A stretch of DNA of 51,166 nt from IMG/VR virus record IMGVR_UViG_3300026518_000014, positions 1 through 51,166 of that record, one strand, 5' to 3'. The notes under the pieces are model-generated. The model was not told the origin of the DNA and searched no databases. It saw only the letters and a list, made by a program, of their open reading frames with translations. A program made the translations under genes and the position numbers. The stretch's first letter is position 1. Every line of letters begins with the position of its first letter. The DNA comes from a virus. Shown piece after piece: positions 8,596 through 16,587 of this stretch.

Positions 8596-9375
8596 ATGAA
8601 AAACGTTATTTTCGTAGATTTTGACAAAATCGCAACAAAAAGATACAAAGGTGAATTTACTGGTTTCGATAATGCAATGCTTGAAAAATTAGCAGAGTTT
8701 ATCGCAAAAGAAATTACTGTTATGGATAATACAGTTAATACTAATATTACATTAGTAACTGACGTTCCTGAAAAAACAATTATTAGTGAATTCCTTAAAA
8801 AAGGTTATGACTTCGTAAAAGACGTAGAAATTAAATCTAAAACTAAAGGTATTTCTGTAGCTAATGAAATTCATAATTTCTTATTAGAAAACTATAAAGA
8901 AGTAAACGGGTATGTAGTATTAGGTTCTAAAGCTGGTCACTATGTTAATATTCCAGATAATAAATTAATCATTATCGATGCTCCTAATGTTACTGTTGAT
9001 AATGTTGTACTTGGTATTTTAGCTAATGAAGCTATGAAAGAACATAAAGAAAAATCTATCAGAGAAGAAATAGCTAAAGTTAAAGAAACTATCGCTGTTA
9101 ATGTAAAAGAAGGTAAACAACCTACAGAAGGTGTTGAACTTCCTGAAATTCAAGTTGGACATAACCCACATAAATCACATAAACAAGAAGTTCAAAAAGA
9201 CGATGTTAAACCACAACAACCTAACACACCTGAACAACCAAGTGCACCTAAACAAGATAGTGCATCTAAGCAAACTACTGCACCTAAACAAGGTAATGCA
9301 ACTGAATCTGAAACTAATGCAAAAGAAACAGCAAAAACTAAAAGCACTGCAAGCAAAGCAAAAGCAACTAAATAA
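8596..9375 (+). CDS. Degenerate HAD-like protein with low-complexity tail
   Basis: Residues 1-150 follow the order of a HAD-type fold: a first strand with DFD (VIFVDFDK, 4-11), a second strand ITLVTDVPE where motif II would lie, the helix KGISVANEIHNFL, then YVVLGSKAGH where active HADs carry an acidic pair, and a closing NKLIIIDA. The acidic pair is replaced by Gly-Ser, so phosphatase activity is doubtful. From about residue 180 the tail is rich in Pro, Gln, Ala, Thr and Lys, with APKQ/ASKQ-like units, and is probably disordered. Codon choice is less extreme than in neighbours, suggesting high expression. A NYN/PIN-like fold cannot be excluded. Confidence 0.75.
   Translation: MKNVIFVDFDKIATKRYKGEFTGFDNAMLEKLAEFIAKEITVMDNTVNTNITLVTDVPEKTIISEFLKKGYDFVKDVEIKSKTKGISVANEIHNFLLENYKEVNGYVVLGSKAGHYVNIPDNKLIIIDAPNVTVDNVVLGILANEAMKEHKEKSIREEIAKVKETIAVNVKEGKQPTEGVELPEIQVGHNPHKSHKQEVQKDDVKPQQPNTPEQPSAPKQDSASKQTTAPKQGNATESETNAKETAKTKSTASKAKATK
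9212..9305 (+). repeat. Degenerate tandem coding repeat (xAPKQ units)
   Basis: The Pro/Gln/Ala/Lys-rich tail of the preceding protein is encoded by imperfect repeats around CACCTAAACAA and related units. Copies vary in sequence, so this is a coding low-complexity region, not an exact repeat. Confidence 0.5.
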
Positions 9376-9380
9376 TACTA

Positions 9381-9415
9381 ATAAGATAACGGGTGTCCGT
9401 TATCTTATTTATTTT
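9381..9415 (+). terminator. Intrinsic terminator
   Basis: A perfect 12-bp stem (9381-9392 with 9397-9408) has a GTGT loop followed by a T-rich tail. Confidence 0.85.
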
Positions 9416-9461
9416 TAATCTACTTCTTTCTCTTTATTTTTTTTCTAAGTATATGTAATAT

Positions 9462-9480
9462 TATATTTCTAAAATGCAAA
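9462..9480 (+). promoter_or_regulatory. Phage promoter motif
   Basis: TATATTTCTAAAATGCAAA, an essentially consensus copy, 28 nt before the ATG at 9508. Confidence 0.7.
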
Positions 9481-9507
9481 AAGATAAATAAATTTAAAGG
9501 AGAAGCG

Positions 9508-9930
9508 ATGGCAAATATTTCAGTAAACGCAACAATTATAGAAATAGTAGATGCATCAACTACATATGTATCAAGTTGCAATGTATGTAAACAAACATAC
9601 GATGTTGGGATTAAAATCAAATTAGAAAATGGTAGAGAAAGAACGGTTCCAATAGTTGATACTTTTGGATATGTAACTAAAAAATTACCAGAAATAAAGA
9701 AAGTGTTAAATGAAAAATACAATATAAAACCTGGTAGACAATTTACATTTGAATTACCGTATGAACATAAAGACTTAGATAGAACAGTTGAAACTACTAA
9801 GATAGCACATGGTGTGCCTGGTAATGTAGATAATGCTATAGTGTTTACAAGTAGAACAGTATTTAATAATAGAGTAAGAAAAGCTTTAACAGGAAATTCA
9901 CATAAATTAAAAGAATATATGATTCTTTAA
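9508..9930 (+). CDS. Unknown protein, 140 aa
   Basis: The N-terminal half looks beta-barrel-like (ATIIEIVDASTTYVSSCNVC, VGIKIKLENGRERTVPIVD) and includes one CNVC pair. Helical and charged segments follow. A single CxxC without a second pair does not establish a zinc site. It sits 11 nt upstream of the AAA+ ATPase gene, behind a near-consensus promoter, so the two probably form one operon and may cooperate. No family is recognised. Confidence 0.78.
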   Translation: MANISVNATIIEIVDASTTYVSSCNVCKQTYDVGIKIKLENGRERTVPIVDTFGYVTKKLPEIKKVLNEKYNIKPGRQFTFELPYEHKDLDRTVETTKIAHGVPGNVDNAIVFTSRTVFNNRVRKALTGNSHKLKEYMIL

Positions 9931-9940
9931 GGAGATAATA

Positions 9941-11128
9941 ATGTATAATAGTGTAGCAATTTATAGTCCCAATGAGAAACCTATTTCTCTAGAGGACTTA
10001 TCGCAAGGAAATATTAAATTAAATCCAGGTATTTATACACTGGTATTTAACGAGTTTAACAAAAACTATGAAATAAACTATACAAATCAAAATTTTAAAT
10101 TACCAAAAAAGATTTATGGTAAAGCTCCACAATATGCTAGACATTTTATAGAAGCATATAAAATAGGTGATAATAACTTAGGAGTATTATTAACAGGAGA
10201 AAAAGGAACAGGTAAAAGTGAACTATCTCATTTAACTTGTAATATGGCTATAGAAGATGGTTACCCAATAGTAGTTATATACGGAACACCAGAAGATGAT
10301 GTAACTAGATTAATAGAGTTTATAGAAAACTTAGGAGATGTAGTTATATTCCTAGATGAGTTTGGTAAAAACTTTTCTATATATACACAAGATAAATTAT
10401 TACCATTATTAAGCAGTAGTTCTAATGGTAAAAAATTATTTTTAATTACTGAGAATAATTATTATTCTTTAAGTAACTTTATAAGAAGTAGACCAGGTAG
10501 AGCTAGATATCACATAGAGTTTAAAAGATTAGAACCTGAAGTTATAACTGAATATCTAGAAGATAAACTGATAGATAAACAATTTGCACAGGAATTATTA
10601 AACTTCTATAATAGGTCTGCGACTTTTACATTTGATTATTTAAAAACTATAGTAGAAGAACATCTAATGTTCCCTGATAAAAGTTTTCAGGATTTAGTAA
10701 AATTTTTAAATATCGACGAACTTAAAAAGAAATATGTAATGGTTGTAAAGGATGTCTATATTGTAGACAATACTAAAAATCCTAGAGAATTAATTCCTGT
10801 TAAATATGAGCAAGCGTTTTTTCCACAAAATGATAATTTCAAAGCAGGTAACGCTATAAGATTGATCGTATTTAAAGATATAGTTAATGAAAAAGGTGAG
10901 AATATAAGAAGAGAACAAATAGACAGAATTAATTTAACAATTAAAGATGTAATTAATGTTAAAAATTCTAATTACTTATTAAAGAAAATAACAAGTAAAA
11001 ACACATATGAAATTAAAATGGAAGAAATGGACGAGAATAAAAAGACCGAACTTTTAGAAAGAAAATTAATGTCAGTACCAGAAGAACAAGGTAATATGTA
11101 TCCTGGTGGTGGTGGATTATATTTATAA
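9941..11128 (+). CDS. AAA+ ATPase
   Basis: Motifs are Walker A GEKGTGKS (86-93), Walker B VVIFLDEFG (134-142), a sensor-1-type LFLITENN (about 165-172) and a likely arginine finger in RSRPGRARYHIEF. The N-terminal 60 residues and the C-terminal 150 residues (beta-rich after about 265, glycine-rich end PGGGGLYL) lie outside the core. Oligomeric AAA+ proteins of this type drive helicase loading, remodelling or chaperone functions. Which of these applies here cannot be read from sequence. It is the last gene before the shared terminator at 11125-11155. Confidence 0.85.
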   Translation: MYNSVAIYSPNEKPISLEDLSQGNIKLNPGIYTLVFNEFNKNYEINYTNQNFKLPKKIYGKAPQYARHFIEAYKIGDNNLGVLLTGEKGTGKSELSHLTCNMAIEDGYPIVVIYGTPEDDVTRLIEFIENLGDVVIFLDEFGKNFSIYTQDKLLPLLSSSSNGKKLFLITENNYYSLSNFIRSRPGRARYHIEFKRLEPEVITEYLEDKLIDKQFAQELLNFYNRSATFTFDYLKTIVEEHLMFPDKSFQDLVKFLNIDELKKKYVMVVKDVYIVDNTKNPRELIPVKYEQAFFPQNDNFKAGNAIRLIVFKDIVNEKGENIRREQIDRINLTIKDVINVKNSNYLLKKITSKNTYEIKMEEMDENKKTELLERKLMSVPEEQGNMYPGGGGLYL

Positions 11129-11160
11129 GTTAATAGGATCTTCCTATTAACTTATTTTTT
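11125..11160. terminator. Bidirectional terminator
   Basis: A perfect 14-bp stem (11125-11138 with 11142-11155) with a TCT loop is followed by T on the + side and preceded by A-rich sequence. It separates the AAA+ gene from the convergent minus-strand pair. Confidence 0.85.
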
Positions 11161-11346
11161 CTTTCTTTTTTGTCTCATCTTTTTAAAGTTATCTGCCAAC
11201 ACTGCTCTTTTTCTAATAGTCGCTGGTTTACTAGCTCTCTTACCAGAAGCTATACAACTAGTATTTGCTCCACTATGTCCTCTTTTAGCACACCAACTCT
11301 TAAATGCTCCAGGATGTTTTACTTTAATCGTTTTCTGTTTAGCCAT
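11152..11346 (-). CDS. Small, highly basic protein, 64 aa
   Basis: About a third of residues are Lys or Arg, with the motif HPGAFKSWCAKRGHSG near the N-terminus, a central ACIASG-like TSCIASGKRASKPATIRKRA and a poly-basic end (RQKRKKK). The layout recalls small DNA-binding or DNA-condensing proteins seen in large phages and viruses, but I cannot name the family. Two cysteines (C19, C31) and histidines might bind metal. It follows the 405-aa gene by 9 nt on the minus strand and has its own AAGGAG site, so it is a real gene and not a shadow. A packaged or nucleoid-associated role is inference. Confidence 0.82.
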   Translation of the reverse strand: MAKQKTIKVKHPGAFKSWCAKRGHSGANTSCIASGKRASKPATIRKRAVLADNFKKMRQKRKKK

Positions 11347-11355
11347 TTGCTCTCC

Positions 11356-12573
11356 TTATGTGTTTTTTAAACCTGTTATATAAATATAAATAACAAACGC
11401 AATAACGTTAGCTACATTCATCCACTTAGTTTTTCTACCAGTAGAAATTAATGAATATTTATATACTTTTTCTTTAATATGTTTCATATCAGTGTTTTTA
11501 ACTTTACTACTACTCCAATAGTTCTTAATATTTGTAATAATTATAAATATCTTAGATTTATCTAATGGGTCTATTTCTATTCTATTAAGATACTCATAAT
11601 TTATAATAATAGATTTATCAATTATTTCTTCTACGTGTTTAAACTCTTTCTCAGCATCATCAGATACTAAATACCTAACCATAGTTAACAACATACCTGC
11701 AGGTAAGTTATTAAACATCTTCTCTATAAATGCTATTAATTCAGTATCCACAAAATCTAACCTATTATTATACAACATTTTAGTTTTTTCTATCATCGGT
11801 TTTATACCAGCTGAAAATTCTTTCATATTCCCATCATTATGAAACATACTTTCTTGTTTAATAACTGATTCTTCCTCTTCTTTAATTCTATACATAATTC
11901 TAGTAATGTTTTTAAATACTGATCTCAATTTTGTTTGTAATGTTACAATAATATTTACAGCATCATCTGTTTTATATCTTACTATTTGATTAAAATAAAT
12001 AGATTTTTTACCAATGAAATCTTTAACCCTATATTCGAAAAATGCTTCCCAACTATCTAATTGTTTAATTAAATATTTATTAGATAATTCTTTTAAAGCA
12101 GTAATAGCTATTTCTTTTTTAAATGGATACTTAAAACTCCAAGCATACAACCCACTAAACATTCTATATTCCATAATTAAAACTGGTTCTTTAAGATACG
12201 TTTCTAATAATTTATCATTTTTATTAAACTCTGGATTAGTCGCAAATCTATGTGCAGTATATGTTAATAAGTGATATATAAAATTAGACGCTACTTTAAA
12301 TTCTTTATGTATGTCTTTTACTTTATATAATTCCTGAGTACATTCATTAATATCTAGTCCATATATATTTTCTACTAATCCTATATCATCTATACTACTA
12401 AATCTTAAAATATGTACTCCTAAAAGTTTATCACCAAAAAAAGCTTGGTGTTCTTCATTTTTAGTCATAAATTTTAGTCTAAAGTTTTTTAATTCTTCGT
12501 ATAGTTTTTTATCGAATTTTATGTTCTTCGTTATTTCTCCAAAAAATGATTTCAAATCTTTGTATTTATGCAT
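11356..12573 (-). CDS. Unknown protein, 405 aa
   Basis: Predominantly helical throughout, with the motif GDKLLGVHILRFSS near residue 50 and basic stretches in the last third. A hydrophobic stretch at the extreme C-terminus (VANVIAFVIYIYITGL, about 385-400) could be a tail anchor. No catalytic motif is recognised. It is first in a two-gene minus-strand operon with the small basic protein. The start has AAGGAT and lies across a 159-nt AT-rich divergent spacer from the RecJ-like gene. Confidence 0.8.
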   Translation of the reverse strand: MHKYKDLKSFFGEITKNIKFDKKLYEELKNFRLKFMTKNEEHQAFFGDKLLGVHILRFSSIDDIGLVENIYGLDINECTQELYKVKDIHKEFKVASNFIYHLLTYTAHRFATNPEFNKNDKLLETYLKEPVLIMEYRMFSGLYAWSFKYPFKKEIAITALKELSNKYLIKQLDSWEAFFEYRVKDFIGKKSIYFNQIVRYKTDDAVNIIVTLQTKLRSVFKNITRIMYRIKEEEESVIKQESMFHNDGNMKEFSAGIKPMIEKTKMLYNNRLDFVDTELIAFIEKMFNNLPAGMLLTMVRYLVSDDAEKEFKHVEEIIDKSIIINYEYLNRIEIDPLDKSKIFIIITNIKNYWSSSKVKNTDMKHIKEKVYKYSLISTGRKTKWMNVANVIAFVIYIYITGLKNT

Positions 12574-12732
12574 CGTAAATCCTTAATATTTTTGTTCAAT
12601 CAAGATTAAAATTAATAATAAATTTATTTTTAGTTATTTATTATATATGTTTTTTAATATAACAAAATAATAACTACATATTTCTAATATGGAAGACTAT
12701 TTAACTGAAAGAAAAAAACAAGGAGTAATTTT
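12574..12732. other. Divergent intergenic spacer
   Basis: Very AT-rich, between the 405-aa gene (-) and the RecJ-like gene (+). It holds the + promoter motif at 12677-12695 and, on the minus strand, a TTGATTGAACAAAA-like site before the minus RBS. Nothing else is recognisable. Confidence 0.5.
12677..12695 (+). promoter_or_regulatory. Phage promoter motif
   Basis: CATATTTCTAATATGGAAG, 38 nt before the ATG at 12733. Confidence 0.6.
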
Positions 12733-14514
12733 ATGTTACGAAAAGAAATTAAGAAAGGTATGGAGAAGTTTAATATAGAACTATCCAAACCTAACAAACA
12801 GGTCTACAACCACGTTTTAGAAAAAACGAAAAGTAGAGAAAGAAGTTTAATACCTGCTAATAGATATAATAACTTATATAATATTAATAAGTATGAACAT
12901 ACTAATTTAAGACACATAATGAATCTTAAATTTTTAAAACATATACCAGATATCGATAAAGCTTCTGAAGTTATAAAGAAACACATCGATAATAAGAATT
13001 TAATATACCAAGTAATCGATTACGATGTTGATGGTATAACATCTGGTGCAGTTGGATTTTTAATATTTAAGAAAATATTTAAATATAAAAGATACAAAGT
13101 AATAGTTAATAATAGAAGTTGGAAAAATGGAGTTAATGAAACTATAATTAATGACATTTTAGAAAAACATAAAAAACAACCAATAGGATTAGTAATAACA
13201 TCTGATCACGGTAGTAGTGATGGAGATAGACTACAAAGGTTAAAAGATGCTGGTATAGACGTTATTGTCACTGACCACCACTTACCAAGTGAATCAAATA
13301 GTCCATTGAATATAGTTGATGCATTTGTTAACCATAAAAGAATAGATAGTTTATTTACTAATGATATAACTGGAACAGCAGTTCTATACTTCACTTATTT
13401 ATACTATGCTTTAAAACAATTAAATATAGAAAAAGACAAATTAGATATGTTTTATGACTTATTACCTTATATTGGGTTAACTACAATATCAGATAGCGTC
13501 GATATGGGAGATTGGGTTAATCGTAAATTTGTTAAGTTTACACTTAATGTTATAAATAGCAATAGAAAATTAAGCCCATTCTGGGAAGTAGTTAAAGATA
13601 GAGTATTTGGAACTTGGTTTATAGACCAAGAATTTATAAGTTTTAACTTAGTAGCAAAATTAAATAGTCCTGGCCGAATAGCTAATCCAGAATTAAGTTT
13701 TAAACTTATGATTGCTGATACTTTACAAAAAGCAGATTATATGTTAACAGAAGTAGAAAAAATAAATGACGAACGTAAACAAATACAAAACGACGCTATT
13801 AAAAATTTAGATATAGAATTAACTAACACTGATTTAACAGTAGCTTATAAAAAAGATATTTCTGGTATACAAGGAATATTAGCTAGTAAACTATTGTATA
13901 AAAATCAAAGTACTATAGCATTCTGTTTTACAGATGAACACGAAGGCACTATATCAGGAAGTGCAAGAAGTATAAATAAAGACGTATCACTTATAGAATT
14001 ATTAAATAAACTAAAAAATAAAGATTACATATTAAGATATGGTGGACACGCTATGGCGTGTGGTGTAGAATTAAAGAAAGATTCTGTAGAAGATTTTTAT
14101 AACGATATAAATAATCTCTTAAAAGAAAAAACTATAAATTCTACACACTATATTATAGACGACATAATAGATAATGAAAAACAGTTATATAAAACATTTA
14201 TGAGTAATGTAAATGAATTACCATATGGACAAAATTATTCACAACCGTTATACATAAGTAAGTTTAAAGTTATTAATAAAAAAATTATTGAAAAAAATGG
14301 TAATACATTTTTAATAGGTACTATTAAATTAGTAACGAATAACGGACTAAGTAAAAGTAACTTTAAAATCTTTCACACTGCAGAAACCAGAAAAGAAAAA
14401 GAAAGATTATTAAGATTAACAGACGAAGAAGTACTTATTGTTTATAATATTGGACTAAACAAATATAGAGAAAATAAAATAAACATAACTGCTGAAAAAA
14501 TATTTTATCTATAA
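12733..14514 (+). CDS. RecJ-like DHH-family single-strand DNA exonuclease
   Basis: The DHH phosphoesterase core is clear: VIDYDVDGITSG (94-105), ITSDHGSSDGD (155-165) and TDHHLPSE (180-187) supply the metal-binding acidic and histidine residues. The DHHA1-type substrate motif YGGHAMACG lies near 436-444. RecJ enzymes degrade single-stranded DNA 5' to 3' in repair and recombination. The length (593 aa) matches cellular RecJ. It is the first gene after a promoter and ends at its own terminator. Substrate specificity is inferred from the family. Confidence 0.92.
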   Translation: MLRKEIKKGMEKFNIELSKPNKQVYNHVLEKTKSRERSLIPANRYNNLYNINKYEHTNLRHIMNLKFLKHIPDIDKASEVIKKHIDNKNLIYQVIDYDVDGITSGAVGFLIFKKIFKYKRYKVIVNNRSWKNGVNETIINDILEKHKKQPIGLVITSDHGSSDGDRLQRLKDAGIDVIVTDHHLPSESNSPLNIVDAFVNHKRIDSLFTNDITGTAVLYFTYLYYALKQLNIEKDKLDMFYDLLPYIGLTTISDSVDMGDWVNRKFVKFTLNVINSNRKLSPFWEVVKDRVFGTWFIDQEFISFNLVAKLNSPGRIANPELSFKLMIADTLQKADYMLTEVEKINDERKQIQNDAIKNLDIELTNTDLTVAYKKDISGIQGILASKLLYKNQSTIAFCFTDEHEGTISGSARSINKDVSLIELLNKLKNKDYILRYGGHAMACGVELKKDSVEDFYNDINNLLKEKTINSTHYIIDDIIDNEKQLYKTFMSNVNELPYGQNYSQPLYISKFKVINKKIIEKNGNTFLIGTIKLVTNNGLSKSNFKIFHTAETRKEKERLLRLTDEEVLIVYNIGLNKYRENKINITAEKIFYL

Positions 14515-14530
14515 GATAGAATTAAATTAT

Positions 14531-14570
14531 AAACATAATGGGATAATTTCCATTATGTTTTTTTTTTCAT
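14531..14570 (+). terminator. Intrinsic terminator
   Basis: A perfect 11-bp stem (14531-14541 with 14550-14560) is followed directly by nine or more T. Confidence 0.88.
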
Positions 14571-14613
14571 TTTTTACCGTGATAACTTGAAAATAACACC
14601 ACAAGGAGACTGA

Positions 14614-15429
14614 ATGGATTATAAATTTACTTATAATACTGATATATATTTTGCTGTCAAAGATCCTAATTATGAAGAAGAAGTGACGTTAGGTGATGTA
14701 TATTTAAGAGATGGGTTACGATACTTATTAGAAAATAATCTTGATGAAATTAATAAAACATTAAGTAATTATGGTATTAAGCTAGCTGCTGATGATAATA
14801 GTTTAAGTAATGATTCGAGTAGAAGACTTATAGTTAAAAGCAATACTGAAGTAGATGTTTCTAATGGATTAAATGCTTTAGCTATTTCTTATAAAAATAG
14901 TAATGAATTATTTCTTTTAACTTTTGAGCCTATGAAATTAATTTATAATTCATATTTACCAGAAGTTAACCAAAGACTAATAAAAGCTATTAAAGGCAAA
15001 TATAGTTATTTCTACATAGTTATGTTAAATAAATTACAGTCTATAGACAACTATGATTTATTAGACGACATAAGTACTGCTAGTGATTTAAGAGAGTATG
15101 TAGATAAATATAAAGATACAAAAGACGCACTAATGACTCTTATTAAATTAATCAAATTGGATAAAAATATTAAAAACAAAAATTTAATAATGACAGGAGT
15201 AGAAAAAGCTTTAACTATTTATAACAAAATGATTAAAGACTATAAAGAATTAGATAAATTAAGATTTGAAATAGATATACACACAGGTAATTGGAAATAT
15301 CTTGTTACTAAAAAAGGTAAAATAATTGTACCTATAGATCCTTTTGTAATTTTTTACGGTAACATTAAACAGGAAATTTCATTATTTAATAAATTAGGTA
15401 AAGATTTTATTAAAAATAATAAGAATTGA
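14614..15429 (+). CDS. Protein with kinase-like catalytic-loop motif, 271 aa
   Basis: Near the C-terminus are DIHTGNW (221-227) and, about 15 residues later, IDPF (241-244). This spacing matches the catalytic HxGN loop and metal-binding Asp of aminoglycoside-phosphotransferase/protein-kinase-like folds, where phage members often have DPF instead of DFG. The N-lobe is unclear: no glycine-rich loop and no confident VxK lysine can be seen, so it may be a short or inactive kinase relic. The middle is helical. It is a single gene after an AAGGAG site and ends with TGA. Confidence 0.6.
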   Translation: MDYKFTYNTDIYFAVKDPNYEEEVTLGDVYLRDGLRYLLENNLDEINKTLSNYGIKLAADDNSLSNDSSRRLIVKSNTEVDVSNGLNALAISYKNSNELFLLTFEPMKLIYNSYLPEVNQRLIKAIKGKYSYFYIVMLNKLQSIDNYDLLDDISTASDLREYVDKYKDTKDALMTLIKLIKLDKNIKNKNLIMTGVEKALTIYNKMIKDYKELDKLRFEIDIHTGNWKYLVTKKGKIIVPIDPFVIFYGNIKQEISLFNKLGKDFIKNNKN

Positions 15430-15449
15430 TTTCCAAGCATATTTGTAAA

Positions 15450-15468
15450 AATATTACTAAAATGCTAA
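15450..15468 (+). promoter_or_regulatory. Phage promoter motif
   Basis: AATATTACTAAAATGCTAA, 33 nt before the ATG of the tubulin-like gene. Confidence 0.6.
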
Positions 15469-15500
15469 AAGCAATAAATTAAAATTCCAAAGGAGAAATT

Positions 15501-16538
15501 ATGGAAAGAAAAGCAAACATTATTTTACACGCAGTAGGTGGAGCAGGTATAAACATAGCGAATGATATAGTTAATAAATATGACTATGAGAATTTAGCTA
15601 ATTTAGAAGTATACAGTTTTGACAGTACTGATAAAACAGTACAAGCATACGCTGACTTAGAAGAAACTTTTTACAAAGCAGTATCTAGTAAAAGAAGAAG
15701 TATGGGAATAGATGGTAGTGGAGGTGAAAGAAAATCACCAGCATTAGTAAAGGAATATAGTATTAATGTTAAAAACTACTTAGACGAATTTAATTTAGCT
15801 GAGCCTAAAGTAGAAAACTTTCATATAGTAATTCACAGTGGAAGTGGTGGTACAGGAAGTACTGCAGGTGCTTTATTAACACAAGAGCTATTACAAGCTG
15901 GAAATATCGTAATGCCTATAATTATAGGTGATACTAGTTCACTATTGTTCACTAATAATACAATAAAAACAATAGAGAGTTTAGAAAATATAGCGACTAG
16001 AAATAAAATTGCATTACCATTAGTATATTTCAATAATACTGTAAATGGTATAAGCAATAGAGATACAGAAGCAGATATCAATAATAAAGTAGTAACTTTA
16101 ATGTTCTTAGTAGGGTCTATGTTATCTGGTAAAATTAGAAACATAGATAATGAAGACATTAGAAAATTCTTACAACCAACACTATTCTCTAGTATTAGAG
16201 TAAATAGTGGTATCTATGAAGTCGGAGTTAAAGTAGGAAAGTTAGATATCGAAGATGCGTTCTTAGTTAGAACTTTAACAACTGAAAATGCTGACGAACC
16301 TGTAGAAATTTTAAGTAAAACATTACAAAACAAAACAGGTTATATAATCGATGAAGAAATCTATAGTCTATTTGATAATCTTCCTATCCATATGTTTTTA
16401 AGAAACGATAGTATCTATAACATTTTCGAAGAGTTAGAACAAACATATGAAGAACAAGAACAACAAACTAGACAAAAAAGAAGAAGCATTAGAAGCAGTA
16501 GAAATAGTGAAGAAGACGATAGCGGATTAGTTTTATAA
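15501..16538 (+). CDS. Tubulin/FtsZ-like GTPase
   Basis: The tubulin signature loop is present as SGSGGTGS (113-120), and an N-terminal glycine-rich loop AVGGAGINIAN (11-21) matches the first nucleotide-binding loop. A region near DTEADINNKV (about 186-195) may be the T7/catalytic segment but lacks a clear GxxNxD. The last 45 residues are a charged Glu/Gln then Arg/Ser tail ending EEDDSGLVL, resembling the acidic tails through which tubulin-type filaments bind partners. Some jumbo phages use such filaments to centre their replication compartment. Sequence is divergent from both FtsZ and PhuZ, so the exact role is inferred. Confidence 0.8.
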   Translation: MERKANIILHAVGGAGINIANDIVNKYDYENLANLEVYSFDSTDKTVQAYADLEETFYKAVSSKRRSMGIDGSGGERKSPALVKEYSINVKNYLDEFNLAEPKVENFHIVIHSGSGGTGSTAGALLTQELLQAGNIVMPIIIGDTSSLLFTNNTIKTIESLENIATRNKIALPLVYFNNTVNGISNRDTEADINNKVVTLMFLVGSMLSGKIRNIDNEDIRKFLQPTLFSSIRVNSGIYEVGVKVGKLDIEDAFLVRTLTTENADEPVEILSKTLQNKTGYIIDEEIYSLFDNLPIHMFLRNDSIYNIFEELEQTYEEQEQQTRQKRRSIRSSRNSEEDDSGLVL

Positions 16539-16562
16539 TCCTCTTCTCTCTATTTTTTTTTA
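16524..16562 (+). terminator. Possible weak terminator
   Basis: A 6-bp stem GGATTA/TAATCC (16524-16529 with 16536-16541) and a T-run follow the tubulin-like gene. Readthrough into the metalloprotease gene is likely because no promoter motif precedes that gene. Confidence 0.5.
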
Positions 16563-16587
16563 TTTAAATTATAAAAGGATTTTAAGA

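Noticed and set aside
8596-9050. NYN/PIN nuclease reading of the HAD-like domain
   Set aside because: The order of strands and the loop after the helix KGISVANEIH fit HAD better, and the distributed Asp residues of NYN domains are not apparent. It is kept only as an alternative.
9131-9418. Open frame rich in His, Leu and Asn, overlapping the tail of the HAD-like gene
   Set aside because: It is the +1 shadow of the low-complexity tail and has no RBS.
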